NCBI GenBank assembly: GCA_963724735.1
Contig: CAVRVX010000027.1
Span: 13,700 to 77,699, forward strand
Length of the DNA stretch: 64,000 nucleotides
DNA from: Rhodoplanes sp963724735
GTDB taxonomy: Bacteria; Pseudomonadota; Alphaproteobacteria; Rhizobiales; Xanthobacteraceae
Reading direction: 5' to 3'
The position numbers and the translations under genes are program-made. The notes beneath the pieces were generated by a model that was given only the letters and a program-made list of their open reading frames with translations, had not been told where the DNA came from and made no database searches. Position 1 is the stretch's first letter. Each line of letters begins with the position of its first letter. This document shows, piece after piece, positions 38,329-46,714 of the stretch.

Positions 38329-39609
38329 TCACAGACCTCTTTGCGTTGCGCCGCCACGCGGCGCTCCCTGCGCGGCAGCGCCATGCTGCGCGCGCAGTTT
38401 GAGATAGAGCTCATAGGTCTGCTTCGCGATGCTGCGCCAGCTGTAGCGTTCCTCCACCCGGCGGCGGCCGGCTTCGCACATGCGACGGCATAGCTCGGGA
38501 TCGCTGGCGATGCGGTTGATCCCGTCCGCGAGGCCGCGCTCGAAGCGGGCGGGCGCGACCGGGTCGTGCGGCGGCTCCGGAGACAAGTTCGGATCGACGA
38601 GAATGCCGGTCTCGCCGTCCACTACGACTTCCCGGATACCGCCGACCGCGCTGCCCACGACCGGCGTGTCGCAGGCCATCGCCTCCAGATTGATGATGCC
38701 GAACGGCTCGTAGATCGACGGGCAGCAAAACACCGTAGCGTGCGAGTAAAGCGCGATCGTGTCCCGGCGCGGCAGCATTTTCGGTATCCAGACAATGCCG
38801 GGACGCTGGGCTTGCAACTCGTGCACGATCTCCTCGATTTCGCGCTGCATGGCGAGCGTGTCGGCGTCGCCTGCGCACAGCACGACCTGAAGGTCGGGAT
38901 TGATGTGCGGAATCGCCTGCAAGAGATAATACAATCCCTTTTGCCGCGTGATGCGTCCGACGAACAACACGTAGGGACGCGCAGGGTCGACGCCGAGCTG
39001 GGTGATCACCTCGGGGGCGTGAATCGGCTTGTATTCGTCCGTGTCGATGCCGTTGGGAATGATAATCACCTTGTCCGGGTCCACGTTGAACAGGCGCAGA
39101 ATGTCTTCGCGGGTGCTGTTGGAAACCGCGATGATCGTGTCGGCGCATTCCAGCGCGGTCTTCTCGATCCAGCGGGCGAGGTCGTAGCCATGTCCGAGCT
39201 GCTCGCGCTTCCACGGCCGCAGCGGCTCGAGCGAATGGACGGTGATCACCATCGGGATGTTGTAGAGAATCTTCGCGAGAATGCCGCTGAAATGCGTGTA
39301 CCAGGTGTGGCAGTGAATCATTTCGACATTGCCCTCGAGCTCGTTGCCGATGCCTTGCCCGACAAAGGCGAGGCATGTGCTCAAGGCGCGCAGCGGCGAG
39401 ACGAAGGATTGGGGGCAGCCGGCGAAATGCGTGGTGTCGACCTTGACGCCGCGCACATGCAGCTGGCCGTCGTCGAAGGTCTGGTCGTGGAAGCTGCGAA
39501 CCTCCACCGGCGTCAGTTTCGCAAGCTCGCGCGAGAGGTATTCGACGTGAACGCCGGCGCCGCCGTAGACATAGGGTGGGAATTCGTTGGTGGCGAGCAA
39601 TACGCGCAT
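38329..39609 (-). CDS. GT4-type glycogen synthase / maltose-1-phosphate synthase
   Basis: A 426-residue glycosyltransferase of the actinobacterial GlgA (GlgM) type, which makes alpha-maltose-1-phosphate or extends glucan from ADP-glucose. It has VLLATNEFPPYVYGGAGVHV at the N-terminus, IIPNGIDTDEYKP in the middle, VLFVGRITRQKGLYYLLQA, and the donor site SIYEPFGIINLEAMACDTPVVGSA with the conserved ExxE-type glutamates. The ATG at 39609 starts the protein at the first beta strand. The GlgE homologue directly upstream makes GlgM function the best reading (inference). Confidence 0.87.
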   Translation of the reverse strand: MRVLLATNEFPPYVYGGAGVHVEYLSRELAKLTPVEVRSFHDQTFDDGQLHVRGVKVDTTHFAGCPQSFVSPLRALSTCLAFVGQGIGNELEGNVEMIHCHTWYTHFSGILAKILYNIPMVITVHSLEPLRPWKREQLGHGYDLARWIEKTALECADTIIAVSNSTREDILRLFNVDPDKVIIIPNGIDTDEYKPIHAPEVITQLGVDPARPYVLFVGRITRQKGLYYLLQAIPHINPDLQVVLCAGDADTLAMQREIEEIVHELQAQRPGIVWIPKMLPRRDTIALYSHATVFCCPSIYEPFGIINLEAMACDTPVVGSAVGGIREVVVDGETGILVDPNLSPEPPHDPVAPARFERGLADGINRIASDPELCRRMCEAGRRRVEERYSWRSIAKQTYELYLKLRAQHGAAAQGAPRGGATQRGL

Positions 39610-39738
39610 TGTACGATGCCTTTGCCAATAAATGGTCCTACTGATCGCTTCACGCCCTTCGTGTTGGCGTGAAAGCGGACGAAACGGCGTCGAATCGGGC
39701 GGGCGAGTTGCGCATGTCCTCCTTTCGCCCGACACGGA

Positions 39739-41793
39739 TCAGGTGAGACAGCGGAGCAGGATAGCCGGATCTTTCTCCGGGTCGATGAACAGCCGCAGGC
39801 CGCCCCATTCGACCATGTGCCGCTCGCCGGTCACGAGGTTTTCCACCGCCCGGACGGTGCGGCTCTCCGGCCCGATCCTCATATCGCCGAAATGGAACCA
39901 GAACTCGTACGGCCCGGGGCCGAGCGCGATCGCGACGGCGACGGCGTTGTCCCGAGCCGGCAATTCCTTCACGAAGCCGGTCACGTCGCCGCTGTCGGCC
40001 ATGACGAAGCGGAGATTGGCGGTCTGCTGCAGGGCCGGGTTCTCCCGCCGAATCGTGTTCAGCTGCGTGATATAGTCGATGATGTTATCGGGCGCGGTCC
40101 AGTCGCGCGGCTTGATCTCGTATTTCTCCGAGTCGAGATACTCCTCCTTGCCGGGCCCGAGCGGAAGGTGCTCCAGGAGCTCGAAACCGTTGTAGACGCC
40201 GTAACTGCCGGACAGCGTTGCGGCGAGCGCGATCCGCGACATGAACATCCACCGTTCTCCTGACTGCAGGTGAAACGGCAGAATGTCCGGCGTGTTGACG
40301 AAGAAGTTCGGACGGAAATATTCGCGCTCGGGATAGCGGGTGAGCTCGGTGAGATAGTCCTCGAACTCCTTCTTCCCGGTGCGCCAGGTGAAATAGGTGT
40401 AGGACTGAGTGAACCCGACCTTTGCGAGCGCCTTCATCACTTTCGGACGCGTGAACGCCTCCGACAGGAACACCACGTCCGGGTAACGCGCCTGCACCTC
40501 CCGGATCACCCATTCCCAGAACGGGAACGGCTTGGTGTGCGGATTATCGACGCGGAAGATGCGCACGCCGTGCTCGGCCCAGTGCAGGAAGACGTCGCGC
40601 AGCGCGTTCCACAGCCCCACGCGATCCGCGCAATAGAAGTCCGGGTTGACAATGTCTTCGTACTTCTTCGGCGGATTTTCGGCGTAGCGCATGGAGCCGT
40701 CGGCGCGCCGCTTGAACCAATCGGGATGGTCGCGCAGCCACGGGTGGTCGGGCGAGCATTGCGTGGCGAAGTCAAGCGCGATCTCGATCCCGTGGGCCTT
40801 CGCCGCCTCGACCAGCCGGTCGAAATCGGCATGCGTGCCGAGCTGGGGGTGGATCGCGTCATGGCCGCCTTCGTCGCTGCCGATCGCATAGGGGCTGCCG
40901 GGATCATCGGGACCCGGCGTGAGCGAGTTGTTCTTGCCCTTGCGGTTGATCCGGCCGATCGGATGGATCGGCGGGAAGTAGAGCACGTCGTAACCCTGCG
41001 CGGCGATGTCCGGCAGGCGCGCGATCACGTCGTCGAAGGTGCCGTGCCGGTTCGGGTCATTGGTTTGACTGCGCGGGAACAGTTCGTACCACGCGCCGCA
41101 GCGCGCGCGCACCCGTTCGATCCGGAGGGGGAATTCGTTGCTCCGGGTGAGATCGCGCCGCGGCTCGACCTCGGCCATCACCGCGGCAAGCTCCTCCTGG
41201 AGGAACGGCCCGGGCGCATGCGAGCGGTCGAAGGCGTCGAGCACGGCCTGCAAGGTGCCCATTCGGGAGCCGGCGCCCGGGAGCGCGGCGGCGATCAGGG
41301 CGCGAGCCTCCAGGAGCTCGACATGGATCGGCACGCCGGCCTTCTGCTTGAGCAAACAGCCGTGCCGCCACGTGGCGAAGACCGACGTCCACGCCTCGAT
41401 GACGAAGACGTGGCGGCCGAGTTCGGTCGGCGTAAACGAAGCGCGCCAGCGGTCATTGTCGGGGAAGCGCATGGGGACGGACTGCCACTCCTTGTCCCCG
41501 TCGCGTCGCCAGAGCAAAGCGGCGGCGATCACATCGTGGCCATCGCGAAAGATGTCGGCCGTCACCTCGATCGGCTCGCCCGCGATCCGCTTGACCGCGA
41601 AACGCCCGCCGTCGACGGCGGGCTCGACGGCCTCGATAAAAAAGGTGCGGCTGGCGAGCCCCGCTGCCGGCCTATAGGAGGGCGCGTCCGTCGCCGGGTG
41701 AAGGGGCGCGGGCAGCGTCGGGGTCGAAAAAGCAGGGCCGATTAGCAGCTTTTTTGGCCTCGGAACGCGGGCCGTTGGCTTTTTCGTATCCAC
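39739..41793 (-). CDS. glgE: alpha-1,4-glucan:maltose-1-phosphate maltosyltransferase
   Basis: GH13_3 enzyme that transfers maltosyl units from maltose-1-phosphate to growing alpha-glucan. The protein has an N-terminal beta domain (SRTFFIEAVEPAVDGGRFAVKR) and the catalytic barrel with YFPPIHPIGRINRKGKNN and EIALDFATQCSPDHPW. RIFRVDNPHTKPFPFWE carries the nucleophile Asp, VVFLSEAFTRPKVM the acid Glu, and a C-terminal beta domain follows. I use the GTG at 41793; the frame stays open to an ATG at 41934 with 47 basic residues of doubtful reality. It sits 129 bp upstream of the GlgM-type synthase on the same strand. Confidence 0.9.
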   Translation of the reverse strand: MDTKKPTARVPRPKKLLIGPAFSTPTLPAPLHPATDAPSYRPAAGLASRTFFIEAVEPAVDGGRFAVKRIAGEPIEVTADIFRDGHDVIAAALLWRRDGDKEWQSVPMRFPDNDRWRASFTPTELGRHVFVIEAWTSVFATWRHGCLLKQKAGVPIHVELLEARALIAAALPGAGSRMGTLQAVLDAFDRSHAPGPFLQEELAAVMAEVEPRRDLTRSNEFPLRIERVRARCGAWYELFPRSQTNDPNRHGTFDDVIARLPDIAAQGYDVLYFPPIHPIGRINRKGKNNSLTPGPDDPGSPYAIGSDEGGHDAIHPQLGTHADFDRLVEAAKAHGIEIALDFATQCSPDHPWLRDHPDWFKRRADGSMRYAENPPKKYEDIVNPDFYCADRVGLWNALRDVFLHWAEHGVRIFRVDNPHTKPFPFWEWVIREVQARYPDVVFLSEAFTRPKVMKALAKVGFTQSYTYFTWRTGKKEFEDYLTELTRYPEREYFRPNFFVNTPDILPFHLQSGERWMFMSRIALAATLSGSYGVYNGFELLEHLPLGPGKEEYLDSEKYEIKPRDWTAPDNIIDYITQLNTIRRENPALQQTANLRFVMADSGDVTGFVKELPARDNAVAVAIALGPGPYEFWFHFGDMRIGPESRTVRAVENLVTGERHMVEWGGLRLFIDPEKDPAILLRCLT

Positions 41794-42056
41794 GTCGTCT
41801 CTGATCCGGAAAGGGGGCACCGAAGGGCCGCGAGGCCGACCGGCATCTCGCAGGCGCGAAGCTGTTATGTTGCTTTTCCGCGCCCGCGGCAAGGCCGTCG
41901 AGGCCTTAAGTGATTTTGCCGTAAATGACGCCACAATCGGCGACGCCAGCGCGTTGCAAGCTGGCGCGCGCGGGGGCCGGGGGGCCGGCGGAATTGCTGC
42001 GATGCAGGAGAGGCTTCGTCGCCGCTTGGGGTGGCTCGATAAGTAATTTCAATGCG

Positions 42057-42740
42057 CTATAGACCGGTCTCTTTCTCCAACCGGCGGTGCGCGCCGAACC
42101 GCACCTGTCGCGCGGCCAGCATCTGCGGCGAGCGGAAGATCGGATCGCCGGCGAGATAGGCCGCGAGCATCGGCAGCGAGTCTTCGCCCCAGAACAGGCG
42201 GTCCCCGACCAGAATGGTCGGCACGCCGAACACGCCGGCGGCAATGGCGGCCTCGGTGTTGTCGCGCAGGCGCTGCTTGACCTCCGGCGCTTCGATCAAC
42301 GCGTCGGCAGCGGCGGCGACGCCGAGCGCGCGGGTGATGCCTTGCCACGTCTCCGGGGCTGTCGGGTCGGCCCCGGTCGTCCACAGCGCGTCGAACACGG
42401 CCGACGTTGCGGCGCGCGTCTCTCCCAAAGCGATGGTCAGCCGCAGATAGCGCAGCGGGTTGAATGGATGCACTCGCGGCGTCTGGAACGGGATACCGCA
42501 GGTTAGCGCCCGATAGGTGCAGAACTCGTAGATGTAGGTTCGCTTGCCGGGGGTTTCGGCCGGTCCTTTGGTGCCGTGCGCGTTCAGGAGGCCGGCGAAC
42601 AGCACGGGCTTCAGCGCAAGCGCGAGCGGCAGCTCGGCGCGCCGGAGCTGGACGTCCATCAGGTAGGCGTAGGGGGAGATCACATCGAAATACAGGGTCG
42701 CGGGCGTGAGCGCCGGCGGCGTCGGGTTCGCGGGTGTCAT
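42057..42740 (-). CDS. 2-hydroxychromene-2-carboxylate isomerase family protein
   Basis: A 227-residue DsbA-fold (kappa GST) protein. LYFDVISPYAYLMDVQLRR near residue 16 has Ser in the place of the DsbA active Cys. HPFNPLRYLRLTIALGE, a helical insertion, and GVFGVPTILVGDRLFWGEDSLPML with the cis-Pro loop are also family-typical. Characterised members isomerise a naphthalene degradation intermediate using glutathione. In genomes without that pathway the role is open. It lies alone, transcribed away from the small gene at 42902. Confidence 0.86.
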   Translation of the reverse strand: MTPANPTPPALTPATLYFDVISPYAYLMDVQLRRAELPLALALKPVLFAGLLNAHGTKGPAETPGKRTYIYEFCTYRALTCGIPFQTPRVHPFNPLRYLRLTIALGETRAATSAVFDALWTTGADPTAPETWQGITRALGVAAAADALIEAPEVKQRLRDNTEAAIAAGVFGVPTILVGDRLFWGEDSLPMLAAYLAGDPIFRSPQMLAARQVRFGAHRRLEKETGL

Positions 42741-42901
42741 GGCGCTTTCCTAGCACGGCGAGCGCTTTGCGCGGCAAGCCCTGCGCGTCACGGTCTCATC
42801 GGCCGCGCAATGTGACGGAGCGCACATTCCGGCCGGGCCGACTCAGGTAGGGTGCCCGTACAGGTTCGAGATCATGTGTTCTAAGACCCTCGGAGGACGC
42901 C

Positions 42902-43120
42902 ATGACCACCCTCGACCTTTCGTCCGACCCGCTCTTCGACATGGACGCGGACCCCGGCTTTTCCTTCTTCGACTGGATACTTCATGCGCATATCGGCGTG
43001 CACAATACGCAGGTGATGCGCGCCCGCTACCGCCGCCGTATCCATCTGCCGATGCGCGCCCCCGCACGGCCTTGCGCGCGCGATGGCGCCGCGCAGACGT
43101 CCGACCCGCGCATGAATTGA
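42902..43120 (+). CDS. small hypothetical protein
   Basis: A 72-codon frame with a strong ribosome site (GGAGGA, 5 bases before the ATG). It starts MTTLDLSSDPLFDMDADPGF and carries an acidic N-terminus, an aromatic FSFFDWILHAHIGVHN stretch and an Arg/Pro-rich tail. I recognise no family. The good start site and divergence from a metabolic gene favour a real gene, but the low-complexity C-terminus is a caution. Confidence 0.45.
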   Translation: MTTLDLSSDPLFDMDADPGFSFFDWILHAHIGVHNTQVMRARYRRRIHLPMRAPARPCARDGAAQTSDPRMN

Positions 43121-43219
43121 TGCGGCTGGCCGTGGTGCGCGACGCAACACGGACCGCCGCGTCGCCCGATGCCGCATTCCGCTCGCTCTATACCGGCTGC
43201 GCTTGCTGAGCTCGTCATC

Positions 43220-43510
43220 CATCCTCCCCCGCGATGAGCGGGGAAGGGGACCGCCCAGAGGGTGGTGGAGGGGGTCTCACCATCCGCCGGGTATCCTCAT
43301 CAGCAAAGCCGCCGGCGGATCACGCACCTTTTCATCCTCCCCCCGCGATGAGCGGGGAGGGGGACCGCCCGGAGGGCGGTGAAGGCAGTCTCAGCAAACT
43401 GCCCGGTATCCGAAGTAGAGCCGCCGGTAGATCATGCACCTCTTCATCCTCCCCCCGCGTTCAGCGGGGGAGGGGGGACCGCCCAGAGGGCGGTGGAGGG
43501 GTAGCTCAAC
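43220..43510. repeat. three tandem copies of a GC-rich palindromic repeat
   Basis: Units begin at 43220, 43333 and 43445, a spacing of 112-113 bp. The third unit is cut after about 60 bp. Each starts CATCCTCCCCC, then has a CGCGATGAGCGGGG hairpin and ACCGCCC-AGAGG-GCGGT, another hairpin. The second halves (GCCGCCGG-type) are less conserved. This is the style of intergenic palindromes scattered through Rhizobiales genomes, here amplified in tandem just before an IS66 element. Confidence 0.85.
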
Positions 43511-43613
43511 AGAGCGTGTCGCTGTAGAGCGTGTCGCTTTTGAAGAAAGGCGGCGTCTCCGGTTATTCGCATCCATACAGCGCTCCGGGGCAAGCGCCCC
43601 GAGACAAAATGAA

Positions 43614-43638
43614 CCCGATGTCGCTCCGCTCATCCGGG
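43614..43638. repeat. REP-like palindrome
   Basis: CCCGATGTCGCTCCGCTCAT at 43614-43633 followed by CCGGG is a short imperfect palindrome. I recall the same core (GTAGCCCGGATGAGCG on the other strand) as a very common intergenic repeat in bradyrhizobia and relatives. A direct repeat AGCGTGTCGCT also occurs twice between 43513 and 43540, and CGGGGC-AAGC-GCCCCG lies near 43590. No gene is seen in 43511-43696. Confidence 0.5.
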
Positions 43639-43704
43639 CTACGCTTGCTATCCAGGCAAACTCAAGCGCGACTCTCAATCCGCCTGTGGGTTCTTCAAAT
43701 CAGC

Positions 43705-43719
43705 GTTACTGCCCAGGTT
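43705..43719 (+). repeat. left terminal inverted repeat of the IS66 element
   Basis: GTTACTGCCCAGGTT. It pairs with the right end at 45232-45246 except for one position. The base before it ends the 8-bp duplication AAATCAGC. Confidence 0.9.
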
Positions 43720-43789
43720 AGACGACCGGGATGTGAATTGGCGATAGATTTCTCTCGACGGCCGAACCGGTTTTCGATTTAAGAATTGA

Positions 43790-45220
43790 ATGATTTGCGA
43801 AGCGGAAAGCGAGCCGTCCGGAGACGAACTGCTCACGCTGATTGGGGCGCTGAGGGCTGAAAACGCGTCGCTGAAAGCACGGATCGCGGAACTTGAGCGC
43901 CGGCTCGGATTGAACAGCTCGAACAGTGGCAAGCCTCCGTCGAGCGATGGACTGAGGAGGCCGGTACGGGTGAAGAGCCTGCGGGAAGGGTCCGGCAAGC
44001 CACGGGGCGGGCAGAAAGGTCACACGGGCGAGACCCTGCGCCAGGTCACGGATCCTGACGACGTTGCCGATCATTACCCGTCGGCCTGCTCGAGGTGCGG
44101 TGCGGGCCTTGGGCCGGAGGCGAGTGTCGGCCATAGCGCTCGTCAGGTGTTTGATCTGCCCAAGCCGCAGCCGCTCATCGTCACCGAACATCGTGCGCAT
44201 GATTGCCAGTGCGCCGCCTGCGGCGCGAAGACGCGAGCGCCGTTTCCGGACGGTGTCAACGCGCCCGTTCAGTATGGCGTCGGAATCGCCGCCGTCGTAG
44301 TCTATCTGTTGCATTATCAGTTGCTGCCGGAGGATCGCCTGGCCGAACTGATGGCCGATCTCTTCGGCGTGAAACTGGCCGCCGCGACGATCGCGAGAAT
44401 GAGCCGGACTTGCGCCGAGCGTCTGCGGGGCTTTGCCGAAACGGTGCGAGATCTCGTGGCGGGCGCGCCGGTGAAACACCTGGACGAGACGGGGTTTCGC
44501 ATTGGCGGCAAGACGCAATGGCTGCATGTGGCGTCCACCGCCCTGCTGACCTTCTATCGCGTCTGCGCCAAGCGTGGCAGTCTCTTGGCGAATGTCGTCG
44601 GCATCGTCGTTCACGATCACTGGAAGCCCTACTACACGATGCAAGGCGTGCTGCACGCCTTGTGCAATGCTCATCATTTGCGCGAACTGAAAGCTCTCGT
44701 CGAGATCGAGAAAGAGGCGTGGGCGGGCGAAATGCAGCGCCTGTTGCGCCGCGCGTGTCACGCCGCGAACAAAGCGCGAGAACGGGGCGTTCCTTTGAAG
44801 CCTCAACTGATCGAGTGTTGTGAGCGCCGTTACGACGTCATTGTCGCCGCGGGGCTCGCCTTCCATGAGGCCCAAGTGCCGCTGGCGCGAGCCGCGATGA
44901 AGGGAGGTGGCAAATGGCGCGGCCGTGCGCCGCGCCGAACCGGACATAATCTCCTCTTGCGTCTTGCAACACGCAAACAGGACACGTTGCGCTTCCTTCA
45001 CGATCCGACGGTTCCCTTCACCAACAATCAGGCCGAACGCGACGGCCGCATGATGAAGCTTCGGCAAAAAATCTCCGGCGGCTTTCGCTCGCCGCAAGGC
45101 GCGATGGACTTCGCGCTCATCCGCTCCTTTTTCTCGACCGCCAAGAAACAGGGCTGGAACATCATCGACGCGCTCACCCGCGACCCTTCGGACTTGGCTA
45201 TATCCCTACGCCTCGCCTGA
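43790..45220 (+). CDS. IS66 family transposase
   Basis: A 476-residue DDE transposase. It has an N-terminal leucine-zipper-like coil (LRAENASLKARIAELERRLG) and the IS66 signature LNSSNSGKPPSSDG at about residue 41. A zinc-binding region follows (ACSRCGAGLG, then CQCAACGAKTR). The catalytic core has VKHLDETGFRIGGKTQWLHV with the first Asp, VVHDHWKPYY with the second, and FTNNQAERDGRMMKLRQKIS with the Glu. The frame is intact, so the element may still be active. The ribosome site is weak. The gene fills the element apart from 85 bp on the left and 26 bp on the right. Confidence 0.95.
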   Translation: MICEAESEPSGDELLTLIGALRAENASLKARIAELERRLGLNSSNSGKPPSSDGLRRPVRVKSLREGSGKPRGGQKGHTGETLRQVTDPDDVADHYPSACSRCGAGLGPEASVGHSARQVFDLPKPQPLIVTEHRAHDCQCAACGAKTRAPFPDGVNAPVQYGVGIAAVVVYLLHYQLLPEDRLAELMADLFGVKLAAATIARMSRTCAERLRGFAETVRDLVAGAPVKHLDETGFRIGGKTQWLHVASTALLTFYRVCAKRGSLLANVVGIVVHDHWKPYYTMQGVLHALCNAHHLRELKALVEIEKEAWAGEMQRLLRRACHAANKARERGVPLKPQLIECCERRYDVIVAAGLAFHEAQVPLARAAMKGGGKWRGRAPRRTGHNLLLRLATRKQDTLRFLHDPTVPFTNNQAERDGRMMKLRQKISGGFRSPQGAMDFALIRSFFSTAKKQGWNIIDALTRDPSDLAISLRLA

Positions 45221-45231
45221 CCCCTCAAGAC

Positions 45232-45246
45232 AACCTGGGCAGTTAC
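45232..45246 (-). repeat. right terminal inverted repeat of the IS66 element
   Basis: Reads GTAACTGCCCAGGTT on the minus strand. It is followed immediately outside by the second copy of AAATCAGC. Confidence 0.9.
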
Positions 45247-45247
45247 A

Positions 45248-46321
45248 AATCAGCTTCAACAGCCACTGAGGCCACAGCGGCAATTCCCCTTTAAGTAACC
45301 CGTAAGCGATGGACGCAACTAGCGCAGATGTTACGGCGATGAGCCATGAAAGGGCTTGTGGCCACGCGCGTTCTACTAAATTCGGCTGTCTGGGTGAGAG
45401 ATAGATCAAAGCATTTGGAATGAGGCGCGTGTGCACCTGTACAATGCACCAGCTTATGAACGCAACTATGGCAACAAAGATTATTCGCCGCGCCAGCGAT
45501 AGCTCAGGTAAGACGATAAGCGTTCCAAGGGCGAGCAGACCATTAATATTCAACCCGAAAGTTCGGAAGGTTGTCGAAAACGCCTTTTGGTGAACACGCA
45601 ATAGGGATGCAATCGATTCGGCTTTGCCTATAACCCAGGACTCCTGAACTCCCTGAGCTCGCACCTCATTTACTCCATCCGCGGTTAGTTCGACGACCAC
45701 TAGACGGTTAATACCGTATGCTTCTGGTTCCTGAATTAACAGTTAAAAGTATCTCAGTTCTCCAGGCTTTACGTCGTCTTTAATTAAGTCAGAAGCGTAT
45801 CTCGATATCTCATTTCCACGTTCTCGATACGTGACGATTACACGACCCTGAGCAAAGTCCTTGCCTAAGAAGACGATTAGTTCTTGTACATCGTCAGCAT
45901 AGAGGCGGATCGCGCCTACAACGCGTGTAGCTGTATGAATACGTTCTGGAAGCAAACTGGACGGAGAATCGCGCTGCAATGCTGCGTCGTGCGGCAACAG
46001 TACGAACGTGCCACCAGCACCTATCGTCGAAGACCATTTCCCCCTGAGTTGGCCTTCAGGTGTCAAAGTTGCTTTCGCCGATATCGTGCCCGTATCGACT
46101 CCTTCGGGTGTTTGCGAAGGAGTTCCGCTAAGTTCAAGCGAGGTTCCATCAAATACCCCTGTAACTGCATACAAAGCCAGCCCAAAGCGATCGTCGGAAA
46201 GGCGGAGAATTCCGGTGAGGTTTCCGTCCGATGAATTTAGTTCGAGGAACAAATTGCCAGTGTTGGTACTATAAAGTTTCCCAGCCCATAGTTTTCCAAA
46301 AGAATTCATTGCCGATTCCAT
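45248..46321 (-). pseudogene. low-GC membrane-anchored protein gene broken by an in-frame TAA
   Basis: Two open frames, 46321-45743 and 45700-45206, lie in the same frame. The 42 bp between them translate without a gap as LLIQEPEAYGINRLVV after one TAA at 45743-45745. Joined, they make a protein of about 357 residues. Its N-terminal half is beta-rich (LWAGKLYSTNTGNLFLELNS, then IGAGGTFVLLPHD), followed by a linker domain (VGAIRLYADDVQELIVFLG), and its C-terminal part has three or four hydrophobic segments. The natural stop was TGA at the IS66 junction; the insertion now adds 13 residues. GC is visibly lower than the genome, so it was acquired. I do not recognise the family. Confidence 0.75.
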
Positions 46322-46361
46322 GGACAAACGCTGGTAACCGGGATCTTGGCCAACAAATCAA

Positions 46362-46456
46362 TCACGAACACCCCGTCGTGCTTCCGCAGGTGTCGCATTT
46401 CAGGCAGGTGCCGTTGCGCAACAAGTGAAGTTGCCGCATTCGCCGCAGACTTCGTC
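46362..46456 (-). repeat. displaced copy 1 of the nrdJ 3' end
   Basis: On the minus strand this encodes CGECGNFT, then after a 1-base deletion RNGTCLKCDTCGSTTGCS and a stop (TGA at 46362-46364), the zinc-ribbon tail of NrdJ. It matches the genuine end at 47710-47810 but with many synonymous changes (AAATGCGACACCTGCGG versus AAGTGCGATACGTGTGG) and its own stop codon. It is therefore a real, diverged gene end. It lies directly upstream of the low-GC gene. Confidence 0.85.
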
Positions 46457-46465
46457 TTTTCACAA

Positions 46466-46714
46466 TCAGGCCGCATGCTCCGTTCGTCTCGTCATATCGC
46501 CGCGGCCGGCGAGAAGGCCGGCGACCGAAATATCCTCGTCGAGCTCTTCCCAATGTAGACCGGTGCGACTCAGCTCCACGCGCTCGCGTTGAGCAGGCGT
46601 GGCGCGTAGCAAACGGGGAAACCAGGCGAGCGGCACGCCGAGCGTTCGCCCGTCGCTCAACTCGACCCACATCGTGTAGTCGTCAAAGCGCACTGCCGTT
46701 GCCGAAATGCTCAT
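46466..46714 (-). CDS. DUF2442 domain protein
   Basis: An 82-residue protein. FDDYTMWVELSDGRTLGVPL, then AWFPRLLRATPAQRERVELSR and GLHWEELDEDISVAGLLAGR match the DUF2442 family almost throughout. These small proteins usually follow a DUF4160 gene and the pair behaves like a toxin-antitoxin or accessory module; biochemistry is unknown. Here the upstream DUF4160 partner is decayed, and its remaining end overlaps this start by 32 bp. The frame is intact. Confidence 0.85.
   Translation of the reverse strand: MSISATAVRFDDYTMWVELSDGRTLGVPLAWFPRLLRATPAQRERVELSRTGLHWEELDEDISVAGLLAGRGDMTRRTEHAA

Larger units (their letters stand above)
43705..45246 (+). mobile_element. intact IS66-family insertion sequence
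   Basis: 1542 bp bounded by imperfect inverted repeats, GTTACTGCCCAGGTT at 43705-43719 and its complement AACCTGGGCAGTTAC at 45232-45246 (14 of 15 positions match). It is flanked by a perfect 8-bp target duplication, AAATCAGC at 43697-43704 and again at 45247-45254; 8 bp is what IS66 elements make. It encodes one transposase and no TnpA/TnpB, like the ISBst12 subgroup. The perfect duplication suggests recent arrival. Confidence 0.93.

Noticed and set aside
43220..43510. Possible CRISPR array
   Set aside because: The units are about 113 bp and only three, with no short repeat-spacer alternation and no cas genes in the window.
46362..46670. 102-codon protein ending in the NrdJ zinc tail
   Set aside because: Most of it is the DUF2442 gene read in the wrong frame; only the last 17 residues are real NrdJ-derived sequence, annotated as a displaced gene end.
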